From the NCBI GenBank assembly GCA_041848045.1, contig JBGZHY010000034.1:1-24229 (forward strand): 24,229 nt of DNA, read 5' to 3'. The notes below the pieces were generated by a model. The model saw only the letters and a program-made list of their open reading frames with translations. It ran no database searches and was not told the DNA's origin. Shown here one piece after another: positions 8,827-15,795 of the stretch; positions within the stretch are counted from its first letter, which is position 1, and each line of letters opens with the position of its first letter. The position numbers were made by a program, and so were the translations under genes. The DNA comes from CAKAHY01 sp041848045 (GTDB taxonomy: Bacteria; Bacillota; Clostridia; Lachnospirales; Lachnospiraceae).

Positions 8827-9246
8827 ATGAGCTATGATTTAATGGTTTTTGAAAAAACAAAGGCTCCCAATAAGAAGACTGCATTTATGAAATGGTATGA
8901 AAAACAAGTGGAATGGGGAGAAGGCCATAGCTATGATTCGATAGAAGTAAGCTCAGCCAATCTAAAGAAATGGTTTATGGATATGATAAAAACCTTTCCG
9001 CCGATGAATGGAGAATTTGCTCCTGACGATGCTGCGATAGAAAATGACGAAGAACTTGAAGATCATCTTGCCGACTATTGTATTGGCAAAGATGTGATAT
9101 ATGTGAGTTTTTCATGGTCGCTGGCAGAAGAAGCGTATGATAATATGCTTAAGCTTGCATTAAAGCATGATGTCGGATTTTTCGATGTAAGCGGCAATGC
9201 GGATATTATACTGTCTGACGGCAATAAACTGGATGAAGAGGCATAA
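8827..9246 (+). CDS. Conserved hypothetical protein, 139 aa
   Basis: I do not recognise a named domain. The protein is acidic, soluble and aromatic-rich, with no signal peptide or membrane segment. It begins MSYDLMVFEK, has a central FPPMNGEFAPDD segment, then DYCIGKDVIYVSFSWSLAEEAY and a closing GFFDVSG strand. Proteins with this opening and the FPPMNG...DY.IGKDVIY order recur in Firmicutes as unannotated singletons, as far as I remember. The start is fixed by an in-frame TGA at 8818-8820; GGAGG at 8811-8815 lies 11 bases upstream. It has its own promoter and a following terminator, so it is a monocistronic unit. An immunity-like or orphan stress role is only a guess. Confidence 0.75.
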   Translation: MSYDLMVFEKTKAPNKKTAFMKWYEKQVEWGEGHSYDSIEVSSANLKKWFMDMIKTFPPMNGEFAPDDAAIENDEELEDHLADYCIGKDVIYVSFSWSLAEEAYDNMLKLALKHDVGFFDVSGNADIILSDGNKLDEEA

Positions 9247-9289
9247 GTCCCGGTTTGCCAAACGTAAACAATGATATAAAAAATGCAAG

Positions 9290-9321
9290 AAACAGTAAAT
9301 CATTTTGGTTTGCTGTTTTTT
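9290..9321. terminator. Intrinsic terminator after the 139-residue gene
   Basis: A ten-base-pair stem, AAACAGTAAA (9290-9299) against TTTGCTGTTT (9309-9318), contains one G-T pair and is followed by more T residues to 9321. The A-run on the left could let it work on both strands. Confidence 0.75.
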
Positions 9322-9387
9322 ATTGCTTAATATGCAAATAAAAGCCTCGATAAACATAAAAACCTACTTGAAAAATAGATTTTATCA

Positions 9388-9456
9388 ATAATTATATAAT
9401 TATATTTGTATAATCTATTAGACGAAATGGCTATATTTGGCTAAGATGGATATACT
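9388..9456 (+). promoter_or_regulatory. Possible promoter region of the ABC transporter operon
   Basis: TATACT at 9451-9456 is a plausible -10 for the operon starting at 9493, but no good -35 was found. A second TATAAT lies at 9409-9414 behind a 16-base A/T-only palindrome (9388-9403). This is low-confidence because the sequence is almost pure A/T. Confidence 0.3.
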
Positions 9457-9492
9457 GTATAAAAACAAAAACTAAGGGCATGGAAGGACACA

Positions 9493-10500
9493 ATGAGAAG
9501 AAAAGTAGCGGCGGCAATTTTGGGAATAGCGGTGCTCGGCAGTATGCTGACGGGCTGTGAGGCAGGAACAAAGGTGGATGCCACGCAGTCTGCAGCAGCA
9601 ACATCTGCGGCATCAGGTGCGGCGGCGGAAGCGACGGTCAAAAATCCGGGAGAAGCGATAAAAATTGCTTCTATGACGGATGAGGAGAGCCGGATTTACG
9701 GAGAGCTGATGAAGCAGATACTGGAGTATCACGGATATGAGGTTGATGCAAGCGGTGTCGGCACCTATAATAACTCCACTCTTCCAAGGCAGTCGCTGCT
9801 GGAAAAACAGGTGGATATTGTGCAGGATTATACGGGCAGAGGCATGATGTTCATTAAGGATGTGGACAAAACGCTGTATCAGACGGACCTGGAAACGGCT
9901 TTTCAAACAACCAAGGAAGCGGACGCGAAAAACGGTCTGGTATGGATGTGCTATTCTCCGTATAACAATTCCGACGGCATCTGCGTGAAAAAGGAATGGG
10001 CACAGGAGAACGGAATTAAGGATTTTAATGATTTTGCAAAATATATCAATGCCGGCGGCGAAATGAGGATTGCCATTGCAACGGAAAACAGCTATGTGGC
10101 GACGGAGCCTACCTGTATTCCGGGATGGGAAGCAACCTACGGCTTTGATTTAAAGGATGAGCAGATTATTGTGGGTGTGAGCGATCCGCAGACCATGGCG
10201 GCTAACGGAACGGACGGTATTCTGGCGGCAAATTGTTATACAACCGGCGGAACCTTGGAGGCTCTGGGCTTATATGTCATCGAGGATCCGGAATATGTTT
10301 CTCCGATATACAGTCCGGCAGCGGTTTGCACGGAGGAGTTTGTGCAGAAGTATCCGGAGATACCGGGGATTTTAACAAAGGTGTATGAGGCGATTGATGA
10401 TGCGACAATCCGAGATATGAATAAGCGGCTGTCAACAGATGGAGAGAGTGCAAAAGATATTGCGTCTGCGTTCCTGAAAGACAAGGGATTCATACAATAA
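9493..10500 (+). CDS. OsmF/YehZ-type quaternary-amine substrate-binding lipoprotein
   Basis: This is the extracellular solute-binding component of a betaine/choline-type ABC importer. A short basic N-terminus, a hydrophobic core and the lipobox LTGC (C22 is the lipidation site) mark it as a lipoprotein. A Thr/Ala/Ser-rich linker then leads to an OpuAC/OsmF-like domain with IKIASMTDEESRIYGELMKQ near the start and the characteristic QVDIVQDYTGRG segment. It has 335 residues. GGAAGGA precedes ATG 9493. It is first in the operon and separated from the permease by a hairpin (10515-10556), so it may be made in excess. The exact ligand (glycine betaine, choline, carnitine or another amine) cannot be read. 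Confidence 0.88.
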   Translation: MRRKVAAAILGIAVLGSMLTGCEAGTKVDATQSAAATSAASGAAAEATVKNPGEAIKIASMTDEESRIYGELMKQILEYHGYEVDASGVGTYNNSTLPRQSLLEKQVDIVQDYTGRGMMFIKDVDKTLYQTDLETAFQTTKEADAKNGLVWMCYSPYNNSDGICVKKEWAQENGIKDFNDFAKYINAGGEMRIAIATENSYVATEPTCIPGWEATYGFDLKDEQIIVGVSDPQTMAANGTDGILAANCYTTGGTLEALGLYVIEDPEYVSPIYSPAAVCTEEFVQKYPEIPGILTKVYEAIDDATIRDMNKRLSTDGESAKDIASAFLKDKGFIQ

Positions 10501-10514
10501 TAGGATAGAAGCTG

Positions 10515-10559
10515 ATGCTGACTTCATCTGTGTTTTATATACAGAGGGGTCGGCATTTT
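10515..10559 (+). terminator. Hairpin between the binding-protein and permease genes
   Basis: ATGCTGAC (10515-10522) pairs with GTCGGCAT (10549-10556), and an inner TCTGT/ACAGA stem (10527-10531 with 10541-10545) extends the helix. Only four T residues follow, so it may be a weak attenuator or an mRNA-stabilising 3' hairpin rather than a full stop. It fits the common need for more binding protein than permease. Confidence 0.6.
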
Positions 10560-10572
10560 GTTTGGAGGGAAA

Positions 10573-11748
10573 ATGTTGAAAAAAGTAGATATCGCAGCTT
10601 GTATGTTGGCGAGTGTTATGTTTGTACTTCTTTTTATCAATCATTTTATGTTTAAGGCGGAGGCCAGGATAGGGGCTAAAACAGGACTTACGGCAAGAGA
10701 AGCCTTGGGTGCAAATTATATGATATTGTGTCTGCTTACCTTGGTTTTGCTTATTTTGGTTTGCTTAAAGGGCAGGCATGAAAACGGGAATGCTCTTACC
10801 GGAGGAATTTCCGCTGTCTGCGGCGGCTTAAGCGTACTTTTTGCGGGTCAGGCGGTGAATGTTGTGGAGCTTTCTTCGGCGGGGGGAAGGGTTTCCATGA
10901 GCATAGGGGTATACCTATACTTTGTGCTGGCATACTTGTTGCTGATGAAGTGCAGTGAACACGTGAAAACGCGGTGGAAGCAGGTTCTGATTTTTATTGC
11001 GGCGCCCGTGATTATTTTGCTTTCATGGAAATCGGGGCAGCTGGACGGTCTGTCCGTAATGAAGGAATATGCCTCGAATCAAGAGGATTTTCATACTTAT
11101 CTGACGAATCACATCAGTATGTCTTTTCGGGTGGTCTGCATGGGAACGATCGTGGGGATACCGCTGGGCTGGTTCGTATATAAGCATGCCAAAGCGGGCA
11201 GGTTTATATTAACATTCTTGAATACCATAGAGTCTATACCCTCACTGGCTCTGATCTGCGTGATGATGTTTCCTCTTGCTTTTTTAAGCAATACCTTTCC
11301 GGTGTTGAAGCGATACGGCATAGCGGGAGTCGGTGCGGCTCCGGTATTCTGTGCCTTGTTCTGCTATGCTTTGTTTCATATTGTCAACAGTATGTACGGT
11401 GCCTTAAAGGTGGTGGATAAGCAGTATATCGATACAGCCAGAGGAATGGGAATGACGGAGCTGCAGATTTTTACAAAGGTAGAATTACCGCTGATTCTGC
11501 CGGTTCTGATTTCGGGGATACGGGTTTCGCTGATTGCCAGTATACTGGGTGTGACCATAGGCTCTTATATCGGATACGGAGCTCTGGGAAAATTTATTTT
11601 ACAGGGCTTAAACGGTTTCGCCATTGATGTTGTCATGCTGGGAACCTTACCGATTATGGGACTGGTATTTTTCTTCGATTTTGTATTGCGGCAGTGTAAG
11701 GATCTGGTGGAGCTGTACAGAAAAAGCAAAGGGAGAGTAAAGCTATGA
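10573..11748 (+). CDS. ABC permease, YehY-like (long form)
   Basis: This is an integral membrane permease of the quaternary-amine importer, about 391 residues. Several N-terminal membrane helices (MLASVMFVLLFINHFMF, ILCLLTLVLLILVCL and others) precede a C-terminal MetI-like transport domain (about residues 170-385). That domain carries the cytoplasmic EAA loop (DTARGMGMTELQIFTKVELP), which docks the ATPase. The extra N-terminal helices match the YehY type rather than short OpuCB. GGAGG at 10564-10568 fits ATG 10573 or the adjacent TTG 10576; the TTG at 10558 lies inside the hairpin arm and is unlikely. Its stop overlaps the ATPase start (ATGA at 11745-11748). Confidence 0.88.
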   Translation: MLKKVDIAACMLASVMFVLLFINHFMFKAEARIGAKTGLTAREALGANYMILCLLTLVLLILVCLKGRHENGNALTGGISAVCGGLSVLFAGQAVNVVELSSAGGRVSMSIGVYLYFVLAYLLLMKCSEHVKTRWKQVLIFIAAPVIILLSWKSGQLDGLSVMKEYASNQEDFHTYLTNHISMSFRVVCMGTIVGIPLGWFVYKHAKAGRFILTFLNTIESIPSLALICVMMFPLAFLSNTFPVLKRYGIAGVGAAPVFCALFCYALFHIVNSMYGALKVVDKQYIDTARGMGMTELQIFTKVELPLILPVLISGIRVSLIASILGVTIGSYIGYGALGKFILQGLNGFAIDVVMLGTLPIMGLVFFFDFVLRQCKDLVELYRKSKGRVKL

Positions 11749-12686
11749 TTGTATTGGATCAGGTGACGAAAAAATTTGAGGAACAGATTGCGGTAGACAA
11801 GCTTTCGCTTTGCATACAAAAAGGAGAGCTGTGCGTATTTGTCGGGGAATCCGGCTGCGGAAAGTCTACCACTTTACGTATGATTAACCGGCTGGTGGAA
11901 GCGGATGCAGGCAGTATAGAAATCGACGGAAAGAATGTTCGGGATTATAAACCGGAGCTTCTTAGAAGAAGTATAGGCTATGTGGTGCAAAGTACAGGTT
12001 TATTTCCCCATATGAATGTTTACGAAAACATTGCCGTGGTGCCGAAGCTGTTTGCCTGGAAGGAAGAGGTGATTCTGGACAGAGTAAAGGAACTGATTCA
12101 GCTGGTGGGTTTGGACGTAAAATCTTATATTCATAAATACCCTTCTGAATTGTCCGGCGGAGAGGCGCAGAGGATTGGCGTAGCCAGAGCACTTGCCGCC
12201 AATCCGGAAATTATTCTGATGGACGAACCCTTCGGCGCTTTGGATCCTCTCAATCGTCAAAATTTGCAGAATGAATTTTTGAAGATTCAAAAACAGTTGA
12301 AAAAAACCGTTATTTTTGTAACGCATGATATTGATGAGGCCATGAAAATGGGGGATAAAATCGCCATTATGTCCGGAGGACGCCTGCAATGTTTTGACCG
12401 TCCGGAAAATTTATTGCTGTCCGACAATCCTTTTGTGAAGTCTTTTTTGGGGCAGGAGGTGTATATCAAGATACTGGGCAGATTTGCGGTAAGCTCCTGT
12501 ATGAGAAAGCAGATAGAGAAAAATGCAGAAGTTGTCATTGCGGCGGACAAAAATATCAAAGAGGCCTTATCGGAAATGTTCGCCGGAGGAGTTGATAAGA
12601 TGACGGTTGTTGAGGGACAGAAGCCGGTAGGAACGCTTTATGTAAACGATATTTTGGATATATTCCGGAAGGAGAAGAGCGCATGA
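11745..12686 (+). CDS. ABC transporter ATPase, YehX/OpuCA-like
   Basis: This is the nucleotide-binding subunit that powers the importer. Walker A GESGCGKST is at residues 34-42. The Q-loop YVVQSTGLFP, the signature LSGGEAQR and Walker B with D-loop (ILMDEPFGALD) follow, and then the H-loop (FVTHDIDEA). The 313-residue length includes a C-terminal tail of about 75 residues with a single degenerate CBS-like half (PVGTLYVNDILDIF). In OpuA/OpuC ATPases paired CBS domains sense ionic strength, so osmotic sensing may be reduced here; this is inference. It is translationally coupled at both ends by ATGA overlaps (11745-11748 and 12683-12686). Confidence 0.9.
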   Translation: MIVLDQVTKKFEEQIAVDKLSLCIQKGELCVFVGESGCGKSTTLRMINRLVEADAGSIEIDGKNVRDYKPELLRRSIGYVVQSTGLFPHMNVYENIAVVPKLFAWKEEVILDRVKELIQLVGLDVKSYIHKYPSELSGGEAQRIGVARALAANPEIILMDEPFGALDPLNRQNLQNEFLKIQKQLKKTVIFVTHDIDEAMKMGDKIAIMSGGRLQCFDRPENLLLSDNPFVKSFLGQEVYIKILGRFAVSSCMRKQIEKNAEVVIAADKNIKEALSEMFAGGVDKMTVVEGQKPVGTLYVNDILDIFRKEKSA

Positions 12687-13420
12687 AGATACGGGTAGAC
12701 GCGCATATGGCAGGTACTGCGGTTTTGGTATCGGCATTATGCATTTTCGTATTCGGTTTTCAGTATGCGGAGCCCCTGATATATGCGTCATGGCCCTATG
12801 AAATAGGCTCTGTTGCCGCTTACAGCCTGCCTAAGCTGACCTTTCAATTTCTGGTAATAGCGGGGCTTTCCTGCGCCGTATCCGTGGTTCTGGGCGTCGG
12901 GCTGGGCATATTTTGCTTTACCAGGATAGGATATATGTTTAAACCCATTGTTGAAAAATCCTCTATGATTATACAAACCATTCCCACCATGGCGGTGCTG
13001 ATGTTCGGTATGACCGCGTTCGGGGTCGGCCTGGAGGCTGCGGTATTTGCCCTGGTCTTACAGTCCTTGCTGCCCATCGTGTTTTCGACGATGGCAGGAC
13101 TGCATAATGTTCCGGCTTCTTATATTGAGGTGGCAAAGGGTTTGGGGATGAGCAAGGCGCAAATCCTGCTGAACGTACGTTTTCCTTTGGCTTTGCCGGT
13201 TATTTTGGCAGGGATCAGGGTTTCCATGATTATTTGCATCGGCGCCGCCACACTGGCATTCAGTACCGGAGCGGGAGGACTGGGGCTCTTGATTCAGACG
13301 GGTGCCTCTACGTACAATACGGTGTACATTATGGAGGGAACCGTCCCGATTTGCCTGATTGCCATTATTATGGATCGGATATTGCGGCAGATAGAAAGCC
13401 GTACCTATAGGGCGGTATAA
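12683..13420 (+). CDS. ABC permease, YehW-like (short form)
   Basis: This is the second membrane subunit of the same importer, 245 residues. One N-terminal helix (TAVLVSALCIFVFGFQYA) and a five- to six-helix MetI-like domain are visible, with the EAA loop EVAKGLGMSKAQILLNVRFP. It overlaps the ATPase gene by four bases. The gene order (binding protein, long permease, ATPase, short permease) is that of enterobacterial osmF-yehYXW, which supports heterodimeric permease assembly. It is followed after two bases by the DUF169 gene, so the operon does not end with the transporter. Confidence 0.88.
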   Translation: MKIRVDAHMAGTAVLVSALCIFVFGFQYAEPLIYASWPYEIGSVAAYSLPKLTFQFLVIAGLSCAVSVVLGVGLGIFCFTRIGYMFKPIVEKSSMIIQTIPTMAVLMFGMTAFGVGLEAAVFALVLQSLLPIVFSTMAGLHNVPASYIEVAKGLGMSKAQILLNVRFPLALPVILAGIRVSMIICIGAATLAFSTGAGGLGLLIQTGASTYNTVYIMEGTVPICLIAIIMDRILRQIESRTYRAV

Positions 13421-13422
13421 GC

Positions 13423-14268
13423 ATGAAAGAAAAAGCGAAATTATTTCGGACTTTGCTCGCCTTTGCAAAGGACAGGCAGCTTGTGGCGCTGCGGTTTTTG
13501 TATACGGAAGAAGAGTATGCGGCACAAAAGGCACCGGAAGCGACACATCAGATGTTTTTTTGTATGATGGTGAAAGCGGCTGCAGTGGGGCACGGTTTTA
13601 AGGTAAAGAAAGAGCATCTGTACTGTTCGGCGGCGGCGGAGGTACTGGGTTTTTCCGAGCCTGCGGACAGCGTAAGAACGGGGCAGGCCGCTTATGCAAG
13701 AAAGATGTATGAAAGCATGGAAGTTGCGGCAGGCGTAGCAAAGGATCTTCCCTGTTTAAAGCATAAGGTATACGGAATGCTGATACAGCCGCTGCAGCAT
13801 TTTGTGCAGGAGCCGGATGTGGTGCTGTGCTTTTGCCGACCTTATACCGCAATGAGAATTATACAGGCATATTCTTATAAATACGGTTTTGCACCGCAGA
13901 TACGTATGGCGGGAATGGGAGGCGTGTGTACGGAACTCACGGCAAGGGCTTATCAACAGCAGGATATTCAGATATCCTTGCTGTGCTCCGGAACACGATT
14001 TGCCGCCGAATGGCGGGATGATGAGCTGGGAATCGCATTTCCGTACCATATATTCTGTGCCGTATCGGATGGAGTATATAAGACCATGAATACCTTTGAA
14101 GCGGATGCAAGCAAAAGGGACATACAGGAAAGAGCATCCGAAAACGGTTTGCCGATTACGCCCGAATATGGGAAAAATTATCATGGCTCCGCTTTGGGAG
14201 CGGCAAGAATGGGCGTACAGGGGTACCGAAAGAAAAAACAGGTGAGGATGCGAAAAGATGTTGGATAA
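13423..14268 (+). CDS. DUF169 family protein
   Basis: This 281-residue protein resembles DUF169 (COG2043), whose biochemical role is not established as far as I know. Features seen are an N-terminal helical segment (RTLLAFAKDRQLVALRF), a Cys-containing FFCMMVKAAA segment, the conserved PDVVLCFCRPYTAMRIIQAY strand-helix, and a Gly-rich GMGGVCTELTARAY loop. The sequence GTRFAAEWRDDELGIAFPY then precedes a basic tail. Several cysteines are buried in these motifs, but no clear metal or redox pair can be named. It starts two bases after the permease stop with no good ribosome binding site (translation likely coupled) and overlaps the next gene by 11 bases, tying it to transporter and methyltransferase-like partners. 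Confidence 0.75.
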   Translation: MKEKAKLFRTLLAFAKDRQLVALRFLYTEEEYAAQKAPEATHQMFFCMMVKAAAVGHGFKVKKEHLYCSAAAEVLGFSEPADSVRTGQAAYARKMYESMEVAAGVAKDLPCLKHKVYGMLIQPLQHFVQEPDVVLCFCRPYTAMRIIQAYSYKYGFAPQIRMAGMGGVCTELTARAYQQQDIQISLLCSGTRFAAEWRDDELGIAFPYHIFCAVSDGVYKTMNTFEADASKRDIQERASENGLPITPEYGKNYHGSALGAARMGVQGYRKKKQVRMRKDVG

Positions 14269-15313
14269 GATGTGCTCGGCAGAGCGTATGGACAGATTTT
14301 ACAAGGGAGAAAGGACTGACCGGGTTCCTGTTTTATCCTGCGCAAGTCTGTATGCGGGCAAACAGAAAAATATCAGCGCAAAGGAATTTTATTTTGATGC
14401 GGAAAAATCGTATTGGGCGCAAAAAGAGATATACGACCGCGAAGGGTATGACGACTTGCCCTGCTATGACTTTCCCAGCGGTGAAATATTGGATTTTGGC
14501 GGTTCTTTATATGTTCCGGATGAAGGAGCCCTCACACTTCCTATAGTCAGGCGTTTTCCGATTACGACGCTGCAGGAGGCGGAAAGTTTTACCGTACCGA
14601 AGGTGGAGGAGGGGCTGTATACCGTATACAGAAAGTCCTTTTTGGATTATGCCAAAGCCCGCGGCCAGTCGGGGGTGAGCATAAATGTGGGCTCGCCATT
14701 TACGATGCTGGGCACCATTATAGAGGTCGGCATGCTGCTGCGCTGGTTGGTCAAAGAACCTGCCTTGATTCGAGAATTATTGGATAAGATGGTGGAATAT
14801 CTGGATAGAAGAGCGGACTATCTGATTGCAACCTATGGCGTGGAAAACTGCTCCGTGTCCTCCAATTATCCCTTGGAAACCGGAGATCTGATATCCGCCA
14901 AAATGTTTGAGAAATTTTCCCTGCCGAGTATGCTGGACATACATGAGAGAATGAAAAGAAAGGGGATAAAAAGCTTCGGCATACACCTGTGCGGAAATCA
15001 AAAGAAGCATTTGGCATATTTTAAGGAGCTGCATTTGCAGAACAGAAGCTTCATCAGCGCGGATGAACAAAATGACTTGCAGGAGGTAGCGAGGGTTTTG
15101 GGCAGAGATAATATTTATGCAGGAAATATTTCCTCTCGTTTATTTACAGAGGGAAGTCCGGAGCAGGTATATCAGGCAAGCCGGAAAATTGTAGAGGACA
15201 TGCAGACAAATCCGGGAGGATTTGTTTTGATGCCCTCTTGCGATTTGCCGATGAATGCCAAAACAAAAAATTTAAGGGCGATGCTGCAGGCGGCAAGGGA
15301 CAGCGCTATATAA
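14258..15313 (+). CDS. UroD/MtaA-family protein, candidate Zn-dependent corrinoid methyltransferase
   Basis: This is a 351-residue member of the uroporphyrinogen decarboxylase superfamily. It carries H243-x-C245 (GIHLCGN) and a C-terminal C328 (MPSCDLP). This H-x-C...C set is the zinc site of methylcobamide:thiol methyltransferases such as MtaA/CmuA, whereas true HemE lacks it. N-terminal RTDRVPVL and central SPFTMLGTI segments fit the TIM-barrel family. GGTGAGG at 14241-14247 precedes ATG 14258, inside the end of the DUF169 gene. A role in moving methyl groups from an imported methylated amine is plausible, but no corrinoid protein or MttB-type enzyme is in the window. The 3' end overlaps the convergent regulator gene by eight bases. 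Confidence 0.75.
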   Translation: MLDKMCSAERMDRFYKGERTDRVPVLSCASLYAGKQKNISAKEFYFDAEKSYWAQKEIYDREGYDDLPCYDFPSGEILDFGGSLYVPDEGALTLPIVRRFPITTLQEAESFTVPKVEEGLYTVYRKSFLDYAKARGQSGVSINVGSPFTMLGTIIEVGMLLRWLVKEPALIRELLDKMVEYLDRRADYLIATYGVENCSVSSNYPLETGDLISAKMFEKFSLPSMLDIHERMKRKGIKSFGIHLCGNQKKHLAYFKELHLQNRSFISADEQNDLQEVARVLGRDNIYAGNISSRLFTEGSPEQVYQASRKIVEDMQTNPGGFVLMPSCDLPMNAKTKNLRAMLQAARDSAI

Positions 15314-15731
15314 CGTACATATCCCCCTCCTCCGCCGCCAACAAATCGCTCAGGCTGATGCCGTCCAGATAGGCGTTCATAACGGCATCCAGTCCTTGAA
15401 ACATCTTCAGAAGCTTACGTTTGCCGGGATTTGCCCTGTCGATTTCCATCCGGGTTTCGATGGGGGCAAAATTTTCCTCTGCAACCCGCAGAATCTCCCC
15501 TACGGTATAGAGATTGGGCGCTTTGCTCAGTCTATAACCGCCGCCCTTGCCCCGAAGGCCGATCAGCAAATCATTTTTTACCAGGGTTTTCATGATATTT
15601 TCCAAGTATTTTTCCGATATACCGCTGCGTTCCGATATGTCCTTTAAGGGAATATACTCCATATCCTTCTGATGTCTGCACATATCCAGCATAATCTCCA
15701 GAGAATACCGCCCCTTTGTGGATATTTTCAT
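15306..15731 (-). CDS. Rrf2 family transcriptional regulator, CymR-like
   Basis: This is a winged-helix DNA-binding repressor of 141 residues. The N-terminus MKISTKGRYSLEIM, the recognition region (ISEKYLENIMKTL) and the wing (LRGKGGGYRLSK) are typical of the Rrf2 family. The three closely spaced cysteines that hold the Fe-S cluster in IscR are missing; the only cysteine is C18. That points to the CymR branch, which reports on cysteine status rather than binding a cluster. AGGAGGAGGAG precedes the start on the minus strand. It follows the desulfurase-like gene after 64 bases and has its own promoter (15760-15788). Control of the adjacent selenium/sulfur genes is likely but inferred. Confidence 0.87.
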   Translation of the reverse strand: MKISTKGRYSLEIMLDMCRHQKDMEYIPLKDISERSGISEKYLENIMKTLVKNDLLIGLRGKGGGYRLSKAPNLYTVGEILRVAEENFAPIETRMEIDRANPGKRKLLKMFQGLDAVMNAYLDGISLSDLLAAEEGDMYVI

Positions 15732-15759
15732 ACTCCTCCTCCTTTTTTGCTTTTAGGCT

Positions 15760-15788
15760 ATTATACCGCGGGCTTTGTATCTTGTACA
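15760..15788 (-). promoter_or_regulatory. Promoter of the Rrf2 regulator gene
   Basis: On the minus strand, TGTACA (15783-15788) and a perfect TATAAT (15760-15765) are separated by 17 bases that include a CCGCGG core. The site lies between the desulfurase stop and the regulator start, so the regulator can be expressed independently and may control itself. Confidence 0.6.
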
Positions 15789-15795
15789 GTTTTGC

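Noticed and set aside
9388..9403. Perfect 16-base palindrome ATAATTATATAATTAT
   Set aside because: It is A/T-only in very A/T-rich DNA, so chance is a sufficient explanation; mentioned only within the promoter region.
14258..15313. Assignment as HemE (uroporphyrinogen decarboxylase)
   Set aside because: The H-x-C and late Cys zinc set fits MtaA/CmuA-like methyltransferases, and no heme genes are nearby.
15306..15731. Assignment of the Rrf2 protein as IscR
   Set aside because: The three cluster-binding cysteines are absent; CymR-like is the better description.
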